The translations under genes were made by a program, and so were the position numbers. A DNA stretch of 64,000 bases, from positions 4,402,001-4,466,000 of the forward strand of contig NZ_CP107903.1 in assembly GCF_036013955.1 (NCBI RefSeq), in the 5' to 3' direction. The notes below the pieces were generated by a model that did not search any database, was not told the DNA's origin, and saw only the letters and a list, made by a program, of their open reading frames with translations. The first letter of the stretch is position 1, and the number at the start of each line of letters is the position of its first letter. The stretch comes from Streptomyces sp. NBC_00459. GTDB lineage: Bacteria > Actinomycetota > Actinomycetes > Streptomycetales > Streptomycetaceae. Below are positions 1-7,376 of the stretch, piece after piece.

Positions 1-1
1 G

Positions 2-406
2 AAGTCGTACGTCGGGAAGGGCGAGTCGCTCGTCCCGGTGCCCTTGCCCGATCCCGGCAACGCCGAGGCGCTGCACTGGCAGACGGCGGCCGGCCTCGGG
101 TTCAAACTGCCGGGCGGGTACTTCAACGGGCCGTACGGCGAGGAGCGCGTGGGCATCTACGGCGCCTCACCCCGCTTCACCTCCAACATGCTGCGGGACG
201 TGCGCTACAACGGCGTCGCGCCGACGATCGGCGCCAACTGGCGGGCACAGGCCAAGAAGGACTTCGCGTACTGGAAGGCGGGCGTGCTGGTGCTGGCACC
301 GCAGGGCAACGACGGGGTGCTGCGCGAGACGCTGGAGCAGTTGACGGGCCAGAAGGGTAAGTGGACGGGCGGGGTGTGGGTATGGGACCTGCACGACGGG
401 TCGTGA
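2..406 (+). CDS. C-terminal end of a probable membrane glycosyltransferase-like protein (partial)
   Basis: The frame is open from the window edge to TGA at 404-406, so only the last 134 residues are present and the start lies outside the window. The fragment has a WQTAAGLGF segment followed by PGGYFNGPYG and ends WTGGVWVWDLHDGS. From memory this pattern is found in the extracytoplasmic C-terminal part of large Streptomyces integral membrane proteins annotated as GT-C or YfhO-like glycosyltransferases. No membrane helix is present in the visible part, which fits a soluble C-terminal domain. The substrate cannot be inferred from this fragment. The family placement is a recollection and is moderately uncertain. 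Confidence 0.55.
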   Translation, partial: KSYVGKGESLVPVPLPDPGNAEALHWQTAAGLGFKLPGGYFNGPYGEERVGIYGASPRFTSNMLRDVRYNGVAPTIGANWRAQAKKDFAYWKAGVLVLAPQGNDGVLRETLEQLTGQKGKWTGGVWVWDLHDGS

Positions 407-419
407 GCCCCCTCCCGGG

Positions 420-449
420 CTGTTCCTGACCTGTTCCTGACCTGTTCCT
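420..449 (+). repeat. 11-bp tandem repeat (ctgttcctgac, about 2.7 copies)
   Basis: The unit ctgttcctgac runs head to tail just downstream of the preceding stop codon. It lies in the short gap before the next gene. No inverted repeat or terminator stem was seen with it. Confidence 0.7.
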
Positions 450-564
450 TTCGTTGTCTGGCCCGTCACACGGGGGTCCGACCCACCCACCACCCACTAC
501 GCTTCCCTGACTGCTCTGCCCACGGTGCCTGACCACCGCCTGCGACGATGCGAGGAGTTCTCCT

Positions 565-1215
565 TTGGCCTGTGACCTGTGGCTGGTCCCACTCGTCGAC
601 GTGCTCTGTCACACCCCCGACAACCCCTTCGCCGACGAACTCGCGCTCTACGACAAGGTGCTGGGCGAGGCGGGACTGCCTCCGGTGCCGGTCTACGCGT
701 ACATGCCGGGGCTGTCCGGCGACGTGGCCCCGATCGCGGGCTTCGACTACGACGCGCTGCACTTCCTGCGCCGCGCGTATCTCCTCCAGGTGTGCGGTCT
801 GCCGGTGACGCCGGTGGACGAACTGGGCGGTGACTACGAGCAGTTGCTGGAGATGTTCGAGGCGACCGCCCAGCAGTCGCACCTGGTCTGGCACTACGAC
901 CACGCGGGCGCCTACGTCCCGGTGGACTTCCCACACCCTCTTTCGAGCGACGAACTCCTCGCGGGGGGCGGCCCGTTGGGCTCGTCCCAGACCCTGCTGA
1001 GGGAGCTGGAGTTCGTGGCTCCCTCGATCGGCATCGACCCGGCGAACCCCCCGGTGGCCCCGGCCCCGCCGCTGACCCCGACGTCACTGGAGGAACCGGC
1101 GGCACCCGCACCGCACGACTCGAGCCCGTTCGCCCGGGAACGGCACGTGTGGCTGGGGTTGAACGCGGCGGCGACGCGGAGCCTGGCCCAGGGGTCGATG
1201 ATCGTCTTCAGCTGA
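565..1215 (+). CDS. Hypothetical protein, 216 aa
   Basis: The start is TTG at 565, supported by GAGGAG at 552-557 with 7 nt spacing; no better ATG or GTG with a ribosome site is in frame. The protein is acidic in its first 150 residues, with motifs such as FDYDALHFLRRAYLL and HLVWHYDHAGAYVPVDFP. A Pro/Ala-rich linker (about residues 150-185) and a short conserved-looking tail, RHVWLGLNAAATRSLAQGSMIVFS-like, follow. There is no signal peptide, membrane helix or recognised catalytic motif. The first gene lies upstream on the same strand, but the 158-nt gap argues against tight coupling. I do not recognise the family. Confidence 0.75.
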   Translation: MACDLWLVPLVDVLCHTPDNPFADELALYDKVLGEAGLPPVPVYAYMPGLSGDVAPIAGFDYDALHFLRRAYLLQVCGLPVTPVDELGGDYEQLLEMFEATAQQSHLVWHYDHAGAYVPVDFPHPLSSDELLAGGGPLGSSQTLLRELEFVAPSIGIDPANPPVAPAPPLTPTSLEEPAAPAPHDSSPFARERHVWLGLNAAATRSLAQGSMIVFS

Positions 1216-1245
1216 GCGTGGGCGTGGGCGCACGCGGCGGCACGC

Positions 1246-1536
1246 TCACCGGATCTGGGAGAGCCCCTTCTGCAGATCCTCGGCGTTCATGATCGGGGTG
1301 AACGAGACCTTGGCGTTGAACTGGGTGAAGAACGGCTCGGCGGTGGCCGGCATCTGGGAGGAGTCCTCCATGTCGAGGACCATCCAGCAGCACCGGCAGC
1401 CCTCGTCCGGTCCGAAGTACGCCGCCTCCGGCTTGAGGTGGTCCATGGTCTCCTTCAACAGCTCCGGCAGCTTGCCGCTGCGTATGCCCTCGTTGCCCTT
1501 CTCGGTGTCGAACTGCGCCTTGAGCAGAACGCGCAT
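1246..1536 (-). CDS. Small conserved protein, 96 aa, DUF3303-like
   Basis: The start ATG at 1536 is preceded on the minus strand by AGGAGAAGG, a strong ribosome site; the longer upstream reading frame lacks one. The protein begins MRVLLKAQFDTEKGNEGIRSG and contains GCRCCWMVLDMEDSSQ, followed by VSFTPIMNAEDLQKGL. This layout resembles small dimeric alpha/beta-barrel (ferredoxin-like) domains of the DUF3303 or muconolactone-isomerase-like type. Three cysteines lie within four residues (about 47-50), which could bind a metal, but this is only noted. It diverges from the hydrophobin-like gene across 147 nt. The biochemical role is unknown. Confidence 0.75.
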   Translation of the reverse strand: MRVLLKAQFDTEKGNEGIRSGKLPELLKETMDHLKPEAAYFGPDEGCRCCWMVLDMEDSSQMPATAEPFFTQFNAKVSFTPIMNAEDLQKGLSQIR

Positions 1537-1683
1537 GGCACTCACCTTCTCCTGATCGACGCGCGGGCACGCAGTCGTACGCACTCGCACCAAATCAGGA
1601 TATGCCCGGCATCGATACTTGGCGTGCGCACGTTCGGCCCACCCGAAATGCGCATATCGCGACCGGATGATCACCATGCGTGC

Positions 1684-2130
1684 ATGAACCAACGCATACG
1701 CACCCTGGTGCCACTTGCCGCTTTCACGGCGTCGGCGATGGTGTCCCTGTTGCCGGGCACAGCCACGGCGCAGACGGCCCCCGCCACCACCATGGTCAAG
1801 CTCCCGGCCGGCTACTGCTGCCAGGAACTCGCCCCCGCCGGCGACAGCCACCTCGCCCACGTCCTCGCCGAGGCGGACCTCACCGTCCCGGCGGACGTCT
1901 CCGTCGGCATCAACTGCCATCCGAGCAACTTCACGCCCGAGGAACACGTCGAGGAGTGCGAACCCGGAGTCGCCGTGGAGTGCGTCGCCGACGCCCACGC
2001 GGGCCGGTACGGGCTCGTCGCGCTGGGCTGCGTCCCCGCGGGCTCCGTCCACATCGTCGACCTCCACCGCGCGGGTGGCGCGCGTACGGGACAGGACGCA
2101 CGTACGGGACGGCTGGTGACCGCGTCATGA
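1684..2130 (+). CDS. Secreted hydrophobin-like protein, 148 aa
   Basis: An N-terminal signal peptide is clear (MNQRIRT, hydrophobic core, cut near ATAQ, about residue 30). The mature part has six cysteines at 45, 46, 78, 92, 100 and 116. Their spacing and context follow fungal class I hydrophobins: a CC pair, then VGINCHP, C, C, and a closing GLVALGCVPA matching the hydrophobin GLINIGCTPI-type ending. Hydrophobins coat cell surfaces and interfaces. The two missing cysteines correspond to C1 and C6, which form one disulfide in fungal hydrophobins, so the remaining three bridges could still form (inference). Its stop overlaps the pectate lyase start by ATGA, so the two are translationally coupled. 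Homology rather than convergence is not proven. Confidence 0.6.
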   Translation: MNQRIRTLVPLAAFTASAMVSLLPGTATAQTAPATTMVKLPAGYCCQELAPAGDSHLAHVLAEADLTVPADVSVGINCHPSNFTPEEHVEECEPGVAVECVADAHAGRYGLVALGCVPAGSVHIVDLHRAGGARTGQDARTGRLVTAS

Positions 2131-2918
2131 ACGTGAACACGAACCGGATCCGCACCCTCCTCGGCGCCGGCCTCACCCTGGCGGTCACCCTCACGCTCAC
2201 CGCCGGGCCCTCGCCCGCCGCCGCCGCGACCTGGCCGGCCGCGAAGCGCACCCAGAAGGTGACCGCGACCATCAAGGTCCCCGCCGGCACCAAGAACTAC
2301 GACTTCACCCGCTTCGTCGGCAGCGGCGCCCTCGGCGGCGGCGACCAGACCGAGAACCAGCCGCCCATCCTCGAACTCGCGGACGGCGCCACGATCTCCA
2401 ACGTGATCATCGGCGCACCGGCCGCCGACGGCATCCACTGCCGGGGCACCTGCACCATCAAGAACGTCTGGTGGGAGGACGTCGGCGAGGACGCGGCCAC
2501 GTTCAAGGGCACGCGTGCCAACCAGACGATGACGATCGACGGCGGCGGTGCCCGCAAGGCGGCCGACAAGGTGTTCCAGCACAACGGCCCCGGCACGTTC
2601 GTCATCAAGAACTTCGAGGTCGAGAACTTCGGCAAGCTGTACCGCTCCTGCGGCGTCTGCAAGACCCAGTACCAGCGCAACGTGATCGTCGACAACGTGA
2701 CGATCAAGGCGCCCGGCCTGGACGTCGTCGGCATCAACGCGACCCCCTACGGCGACACGGCCAAGCTGACGCGCGTCACCGTCATCGGCGACGCGGCCCG
2801 CAAGATCGTGATCTGCCAGAAGTTCCGCGGGACGACCGTCGGCGAGCCCACGAAGACGGGCTCGGGCCCGGACGGCAGGAACTGCATCTACCGCACGTCC
2901 GACGTCACCTACAAGTAG
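2127..2918 (+). CDS. Secreted pectate lyase, polysaccharide lyase family 3
   Basis: This 263-residue enzyme should cleave polygalacturonate by beta-elimination outside the cell. A signal peptide covers about residues 1-35 (ends PAAAA). PL3 hallmarks are visible: NVWWEDVGEDAATFKG (113-128), GARKAADKVFQHNGPGT (141-157), and a cysteine-rich turn RSCGVCKTQYQRN (173-185) typical of the parallel beta-helix core. The length matches single-domain PL3 enzymes and there is no carbohydrate-binding module. ATG overlaps the upstream stop in ATGA, and GH12 follows after 18 nt, so the three form a probable operon. The family assignment is firm; activity is inferred. Confidence 0.9.
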   Translation: MNVNTNRIRTLLGAGLTLAVTLTLTAGPSPAAAATWPAAKRTQKVTATIKVPAGTKNYDFTRFVGSGALGGGDQTENQPPILELADGATISNVIIGAPAADGIHCRGTCTIKNVWWEDVGEDAATFKGTRANQTMTIDGGGARKAADKVFQHNGPGTFVIKNFEVENFGKLYRSCGVCKTQYQRNVIVDNVTIKAPGLDVVGINATPYGDTAKLTRVTVIGDAARKIVICQKFRGTTVGEPTKTGSGPDGRNCIYRTSDVTYK

Positions 2919-2936
2919 CGGTAAGGAAGAGACATC

Positions 2937-3770
2937 GTGGTCACCATCAAGCGTCTGTACCGCCTGCCGTTGCTCGTCGGACTGGCGAGCGCTGCCGTAG
3001 CGGCACCACTGCTGCTCGCCCCCGGCGCCTCCGCCGTCCCCGCCCCTGCGGCCGTCGCCAAGCCGACGGACATCTGCACGGCCTTCAACACGGTGAAGGT
3101 CCCGCCGTACTACCTCAACAACAACGTCTGGGGTGCGAAGGGCGCGACGGGCCAGGAGTGCACCTGGCTCAACTCGTACAAGAACGGCAAGATCAACTGG
3201 GAGACGTCCTTCGACTGGAAGGGCGGCGACCCGCACGGCGTCAAGGCGTACGCCAGCGCCGTCCTGGGCTGGCACTGGGGCTGGAAGGACACCACCACCA
3301 AGCTCCCGGTCCGCCTCAACAGCGGCCGTAAGGTGACGTCGTCCTGGAGCTTCAACATCACCCAGACGACGCCGACGGTCATGAACGTCTCGTACGACCT
3401 CTGGTTCCACCAGAAGTCCAACCCGGACTGGCAGGACCAGCCGCACGACGAAATGATGGTCTGGCTCAACCGCCAGAACGGCGCGGGCCCTCTCGGCACG
3501 AAGCGCGAGACGCTGACCGTGGGCGGTGTCGCCTGGGACCTCTACGTCGGCAAGATCGTCAACACGAACAGCAGTTGGAACGTCTTCTCGTTCGTCCGCA
3601 AGACCAACACCAACTCGCAGACGACCGACCTGACGGCCCTGACCGGCGCGCTGGTCCAGCGCAAGCTCATGGCCAACACCAACTACCTGACCAGCGTGGA
3701 GGCGGGCACCGAAGTCTTCAGCGGCAAGGGCAAGTTGAGCACGTCGTCGTACTCGGTGAGTGTGGGCTGA
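2937..3770 (+). CDS. Secreted glycoside hydrolase family 12 (endoglucanase/xyloglucanase)
   Basis: The start is GTG at 2937 after AAGGAAGAG. The product is 277 residues with a signal peptide to about residue 34 (ends GASA). GH12 motifs are present: NNVWG and ECTW near the N-terminus, the nucleophile segment DEMMVWLNR with Glu172, and the acid/base segment VEAGTEVFSG with Glu259. GH12 enzymes cleave beta-1,4-glucan or xyloglucan with retention of configuration. No cellulose-binding module is attached. It lies 18 nt after the pectate lyase gene and is followed by a strong hairpin at 3788, so it probably ends the operon. Cellulose versus xyloglucan preference cannot be read from the sequence. 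Confidence 0.9.
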   Translation: MVTIKRLYRLPLLVGLASAAVAAPLLLAPGASAVPAPAAVAKPTDICTAFNTVKVPPYYLNNNVWGAKGATGQECTWLNSYKNGKINWETSFDWKGGDPHGVKAYASAVLGWHWGWKDTTTKLPVRLNSGRKVTSSWSFNITQTTPTVMNVSYDLWFHQKSNPDWQDQPHDEMMVWLNRQNGAGPLGTKRETLTVGGVAWDLYVGKIVNTNSSWNVFSFVRKTNTNSQTTDLTALTGALVQRKLMANTNYLTSVEAGTEVFSGKGKLSTSSYSVSVG

Positions 3771-3787
3771 CGACCCGCCGGCCGTCC

Positions 3788-3818
3788 GGGGCCCGCGTCC
3801 TTTCGGGGCGCGGGCCCC
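3788..3818. terminator. Bidirectional hairpin terminator
   Basis: Perfect 10-bp arms GGGGCCCGCG (3788-3797) and CGCGGGCCCC (3809-3818) flank an 11-nt loop. The hairpin lies between the convergent GH12 gene and the PIN-domain gene. Confidence 0.8.
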
Positions 3819-3840
3819 TTCCCATTGCCGGTGCCGGAAG

Positions 3841-4275
3841 CTACCGCTGACGCGGCAGCCTGAGGGTCCGCACGAGGGGCATGTCCGCGTACAGATCGGG
3901 GTCGACAGTCAGTACACGCCGGCCGTTCGGCCAGTCCGCCGTCGGCCGGGACAGGTGGACCGCGTGGCCGAGCCGCCACTCCACCCCGTCGCGCAGCAGC
4001 GCGCCCACGGTGGACGCGCCGGCGAAGTCCAGCTCGACGATCTCGACGGCGGGCAGGGCGCCGATGTGCTCGGCCAGCCCCTTGCGCATGCCGTCGGCAG
4101 CGGCGAGGCAGAGCGCGGGCACGTACACGTGCCGGGTTGGCCCGTGCTCGGTGTTGGACACGAACTGCGAGGCGAGCGAGTTGCCCGACCCGAGCGCCAG
4201 CAACGCCGACTCATCGAAGACGACCCCGGTCGACCCGGAGGGTCCAGACCTTCCGCCTCCCTTTGCGGTGCTCAC
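3841..4275 (-). CDS. PIN-domain-like toxin, 144 aa
   Basis: The start GTG at 4275 overlaps the antitoxin stop in GTGA, which favours it over the longer open frame. The N-terminal part reads VVFDESALLALGSGN, matching the first PIN-domain strand with its catalytic Asp. Further acidic positions occur around VEIVELDFAG and at VLTVDPDLYA near the C-terminus. PIN toxins of type II modules are Mg-dependent ribonucleases that cut RNA. The middle segment HVYVPALCLAAADGM is also PIN-like. Position directly behind a ribbon-helix-helix-like gene supports the assignment. The exact RNA target is unknown. Confidence 0.7.
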   Translation of the reverse strand: MSTAKGGGRSGPSGSTGVVFDESALLALGSGNSLASQFVSNTEHGPTRHVYVPALCLAAADGMRKGLAEHIGALPAVEIVELDFAGASTVGALLRDGVEWRLGHAVHLSRPTADWPNGRRVLTVDPDLYADMPLVRTLRLPRQR

Positions 4276-4535
4276 AGGCTCTCCACCTCCTGTCCGGCCT
4301 CCAGGTCCTGCCACACCTTCTCGACCCTGTCGTGGTCCTCGTCGGTGAGGATGACCCCGAAGTGCGTCTCGCAGTACGCCTTGGTCTCCTCGTACCGCTT
4401 CCGCAGCTCCTCCTGGGTCGGCGTGGCCCCCGCCAGCTCTGCGATCAGATCGCGCATGGTCATCCCGCGCTCGCGGGCGAGCACCATGAGGCGGTCACGG
4501 ACCAGGGGGTCGACCTTGACGGTGGTGTCAGCCAT
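4272..4535 (-). CDS. Ribbon-helix-helix-like antitoxin, 87 aa
   Basis: The first 35 residues (TTVKVDPLVRDRLMVLARERG then MTMRDLIAEL) have a beta-strand plus two helices typical of RHH DNA-binding antitoxins. The C-terminal half is charged and helical (EELRKRYEETKAYCETHF), suitable for wrapping a toxin. It should neutralise the PIN protein and repress the operon. ATG at 4535 lies directly after a TATACT box with only six bases between, so the mRNA may be leaderless. Two GTATAC palindromes overlap this box. Confidence 0.75.
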   Translation of the reverse strand: MADTTVKVDPLVRDRLMVLARERGMTMRDLIAELAGATPTQEELRKRYEETKAYCETHFGVILTDEDHDRVEKVWQDLEAGQEVESL

Positions 4536-4559
4536 GACGACAGTATACCTGCGGTATAC
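4536..4559 (-). promoter_or_regulatory. Toxin-antitoxin promoter with two GTATAC operators
   Basis: On the minus strand, GGTATACC is followed by CGCAG and GTATACT, then GTCGTC and the ATG. TATACT is a near-consensus -10 box, placing the transcription start about at the A of ATG. The self-palindromic GTATAC copies (4543-4548 and 4554-4559) are one helical turn apart, as expected for cooperative RHH binding and autorepression. No convincing -35 box at 17 nt was seen. Confidence 0.6.
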
Positions 4560-4654
4560 CGTCTCGGGCCGCTCAAGCAATGCGGTCATCCTGTTTCCTC
4601 CCGGGTGGGTGACCCGGCCGCACGGACGCACGGCCGGGAGACTGTGTACGACGC

Positions 4655-5575
4655 CTACGCGGGCGCGGGCCGCCCCTGCAGCAGGGCGCGGGCCAGAGCC
4701 CCGCCACGTCGTGCCGCATCGCGATAACTGCCGGAGGCGTCGGGCTTGCGGATCTCAACGGTCGTGACGGGTACGGCCGTTGTCGCTCCGGACGCCGCCC
4801 GACCTGCCGACTCGACGGCGGCAGCGACCGGCGCGACTGCAGCGGCCGGTGCGGCCGGGCATTTGCGGCGCAGGCGGTCCTCGACGATGGCGCGGGGCGA
4901 GTACAGCCGCGAGGGCAGCCCCTGCGTCAGCGCCGCGCGTACCTGTGCACTGCTCGCCCCCGCCGCCCACCACTCCTCGACCAGCGGCGCCAGCCGCAAC
5001 GCCTCGGCGGCACCGAGGGCCAGCCGGGGCTCGGTACGGCTGAGCGAGCCGAGCAACCGCGCGGCGAGCGCGGTGCGTTCGCCGGGCGGAGCCCCGGGCT
5101 CGGCCGGTGGCACCTCGCCTGCCGCCGTCTCGGCCGACGGCGCGTCGGCCGACGGCGGGGAGGGAGGTTCTTCTTCCCTGGTCTTTTCGACCGAAGGGAG
5201 AGCTCCCGAAGCCCCGGATTCCGACTCACCGGAGGCCCGGTTCTGAACTTCTTCGGATTCACCCGCAGGGGGCTCGTCGTCGTACGGAGTGTCGAACACC
5301 TCGTACACGGTGGAGAATTGCCCGGACTCCTCGTCCTTGCGCACCACCCGCCGCAGATACCGGGATTCCTCCAGCTCATGCAGGGCGGCAGCGATCCGCG
5401 CCCGCCCTTCCTTGCGCTGCTCGGCGAGGGTACGGATGGTGGCGCGGGCGCCGTTCGGCAGGCTGAGGAGGTACGTCAGTACGCCTACCGCGCACCAGGA
5501 GAGACTCCGGTCGCGGAGAAGGGCGTTGGAGAAGACTGAAAAGGCGCGCGTGGGCGTCGTACGATGAATGCGCAT
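4655..5575 (-). CDS. Winged-helix DNA-binding protein, 306 aa
   Basis: A helix-turn-helix region spans about residues 8-90: LSWCAVGVLTYLLSLPNGAR, then IRTLAEQRKEGRARIAAAL and LEESRYLRRVV, followed by a beta-wing-like VYEVFDTP. This is the replication-initiator-like wHTH common in Streptomyces proteins of unknown role. A long acidic, Pro/Ser/Glu-rich linker follows (about 95-165). A second alpha-helical part (about 170-240, WWAAGASSAQVRAALTQGLP) and a low-complexity Ala/Val tail complete it. The start MRIHRTTP at 5575 was chosen because conserved sequence begins there; no clear ribosome site precedes it. Probably a transcription factor; ligand and targets are unknown. Confidence 0.65.
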   Translation of the reverse strand: MRIHRTTPTRAFSVFSNALLRDRSLSWCAVGVLTYLLSLPNGARATIRTLAEQRKEGRARIAAALHELEESRYLRRVVRKDEESGQFSTVYEVFDTPYDDEPPAGESEEVQNRASGESESGASGALPSVEKTREEEPPSPPSADAPSAETAAGEVPPAEPGAPPGERTALAARLLGSLSRTEPRLALGAAEALRLAPLVEEWWAAGASSAQVRAALTQGLPSRLYSPRAIVEDRLRRKCPAAPAAAVAPVAAAVESAGRAASGATTAVPVTTVEIRKPDASGSYRDAARRGGALARALLQGRPAPA

Positions 5576-5714
5576 CTGGAGGTCGATTCTCTGGGTGCCG
5601 AGCCCCCGGGTGTTGGCGCACCGCGGGGGCGTTCTTTGTTGCCGTGACTCTAAGGGCACGCAGAGCGACGAATGCAAGCTGAACGGGCTTTTCTCGGGCG
5701 GAAGTTCACGTTCT

Positions 5715-6167
5715 TCACTCTTCGGGGTGAAGTGCCGCCTTCAGAAGCAACGCGTGTACGAGGTGATCTCTCCCCGTCGGCCGATAACGCCAAGTCAGCG
5801 GCCATGTCTGGCCGTTGAGCGCCGGGACGGGGATGAAGGCGATGCGGCACGGACCGGACGCGAGACAGGTGACTCCCGGTGGCCAGACCCGGCGGGTCGT
5901 CGCACCCACGGGCACGAGGAAGTAGACCGCACGACTCCCGTTCGCCTCCTCAACCACAGGCCCCGGCGCACCGCCGGTCATCCGCGCCAGCCGGTCCGCC
6001 GCAGCCCGGCCCTCGTCGCCGTCCACCCGTACCGCGTCGAACTGGACGCCCGCCTTGCGGAGTTGGATACCGGTGGGCGGGATCCAGTCGGGGATGTCGA
6101 GGGTGTCGGGGATCTCAGGGGCGAGTGGGGGTTCGGCGAGGTTTGTCTCGTCACTTTCTGTGTTCAT
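5715..6167 (-). CDS. Hypothetical protein, 150 aa, next to the XRE/DUF397 locus
   Basis: The protein starts with an acidic, Pro/Glu-rich segment (MNTESDETNLAEPPLAPEIP), followed by a compact globular part with DAVRVDGDEGRAAADRL, AVYFLVPVGATTRRVWPPGV and LTWRYRPTGRDHLVHALLL. No signal peptide or membrane helix is present. The pattern 'GSRAVYFLVPVGAT' recalls the N-terminal part of bifunctional primase-like proteins, but catalytic residues are not evident. The start ATG at 6167 is chosen because upstream sequence has poor codon bias; no strong ribosome site was seen. It diverges from the XRE regulator, as third genes in WhiJ-type loci often do. Function unknown. Confidence 0.6.
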   Translation of the reverse strand: MNTESDETNLAEPPLAPEIPDTLDIPDWIPPTGIQLRKAGVQFDAVRVDGDEGRAAADRLARMTGGAPGPVVEEANGSRAVYFLVPVGATTRRVWPPGVTCLASGPCRIAFIPVPALNGQTWPLTWRYRPTGRDHLVHALLLKAALHPEE

Positions 6168-6291
6168 GGGGACAGTTTCGGCAGGTGGGGCTAGCTTCTT
6201 CCATAACTCTGCGTCGAGAGTTGGTAGCTGTCGGAATTCGACGTGGGTCGGTGGTGACCAGTTGAGTTCGGTTGAGTTCGGGAGTGACCGG

Positions 6292-7128
6292 ATGGCGAGT
6301 TCGGACAACAAGGTGGAAGCGGGCGGCACGGCACACATGGTCGCCGCCCTCGCCAAGGCCCTGCGCGAGCAAATGGGGCTCACGCAGGAGGAGTTGGGCA
6401 AGCTGATCGGCTACACGGCATCGGCGGTCAGCGCGATGGAGACGTGCGCGCAGCCCGCGAGCGACAAGATGCTCGTCAAGCTGGAGGAGGTGCTCGGGGG
6501 TGGGCTGGGCGTCTTCGAGAAGGCCCGGAAGTGGATGCTGCTGGAGAAGTACCCGGCCCGGTTCCGGGGGTTCGCGGGGCTGGAACGCGGCGCGGTCACC
6601 ATCTCCTCGTACGCCAACTTCGTCATCGACGGGATCTTCCAGACCGAGGCGTACGCCCAGGCACTCATCCGGGGCGGCTATCCGGCGGTCTCCGACCAGA
6701 AGCGCGAGGAACTCGTCGAGGCGCGGCTCGCCCGCCGGGCGCTCTTCGACCGCGACCCCGCCCCGCTGGTCGAGCTGATCCTCGAAGAGAGCGTGCTACG
6801 GCGGCCGTTCGGCGACCGGGACGTCATGCGCGGGCAACTGCTCTCGCTCGCAGAGGACGCCCAGAGGGAGAATGTGTGTCTGCAAGTACTACCGTTGGAA
6901 CGCGGGTTGCGCGGATCGCACGCCGGTGACCGAGGCCCCATGAACCTCCTCGTCACCGAGGACCACGACCACGTCGTCTACATGGAGATCGAGGACCAGG
7001 GCATCCTGATCAGCGATCCCCCCGAGGTGGCACAACTCGCCCACCGCTATGCGAAGATCCGATCGCAGGCCCTGAGTCCCGACGACTCACTCGGCCTCAT
7101 CGAACGGTTGGCAGGAGAGGAACCATGA
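6292..7128 (+). CDS. XRE-family regulator with Scr1-type (DUF5753) C-terminal domain
   Basis: ATG at 6292 is preceded by GGGAG. Of the 278 residues, about 15-75 form a Cro/C1-type helix-turn-helix (LREQMGLTQEELGKLIG, then SAVSAMET). The remaining 200 residues are the DUF5753 sensor-like domain, with typical segments WMLLEKYPARFRGFAGLER, YANFVIDGIFQTEAYAQALI, and PAPLVELILEESVLRRPFG. These proteins pair with small DUF397 proteins in WhiJ/Scr1-like modules that affect development or antibiotic production and have been compared with toxin-antitoxin systems. The stop overlaps the DUF397 start by ATGA, so this is one transcription unit. Confidence 0.9.
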   Translation: MASSDNKVEAGGTAHMVAALAKALREQMGLTQEELGKLIGYTASAVSAMETCAQPASDKMLVKLEEVLGGGLGVFEKARKWMLLEKYPARFRGFAGLERGAVTISSYANFVIDGIFQTEAYAQALIRGGYPAVSDQKREELVEARLARRALFDRDPAPLVELILEESVLRRPFGDRDVMRGQLLSLAEDAQRENVCLQVLPLERGLRGSHAGDRGPMNLLVTEDHDHVVYMEIEDQGILISDPPEVAQLAHRYAKIRSQALSPDDSLGLIERLAGEEP

Positions 7129-7376
7129 GCGACGCCGGTGCACTGCGATGGTTCAAGTCCAGCTACAGCGACAGCGGCGGCGGCGCCTGCGTCGAAGTCG
7201 CCTACGCCTGGCGCAAGTCGACGTACAGCGACGGCGGCGGCGGTAACTGCGTAGAGATCGCCCCCTGCCCTCACTCCCCCACCGCCGCGATACACATCCG
7301 CGACTCCAAGAACCCCGGCGGCCCGAACCTCACCGTCGCCGGTGAGGCCTGGGCCGCGTTCCTCTTCTACAGGTAG
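7125..7376 (+). CDS. DUF397 protein with duplicated N-terminal motif, 83 aa
   Basis: This is the small partner of the upstream XRE regulator, overlapping it by 4 nt. The DUF397 signature occurs twice: WFKSSYSDSGGGACVEVA at about 9-26 and WRKSTYSDGGGGNCVEIA at about 28-45. The usual ending IHIRDSKNPGGPNLTVAGEAWAAFL follows once. Most family members are 60-70 residues with one motif, so an internal tandem duplication of about 19 residues is likely. The partner may be sequestered or activated by this protein. The 3' end overlaps the convergent secreted-protein gene by 10 nt. Confidence 0.9.
   Translation: MSDAGALRWFKSSYSDSGGGACVEVAYAWRKSTYSDGGGGNCVEIAPCPHSPTAAIHIRDSKNPGGPNLTVAGEAWAAFLFYR

Noticed and set aside
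1537-2067. N-terminal extension of the 96-residue protein
   Set aside because: It would cover the whole hydrophobin-like gene's first part; the internal ATG has a strong AGGAG site and starts conserved-looking sequence.
3841-7376. The TA pair and the XRE/DUF397 locus considered as one defence island
   Set aside because: The modules are separately controlled and both are common, scattered Streptomyces genes; no restriction, nuclease or NTPase defence gene is present.
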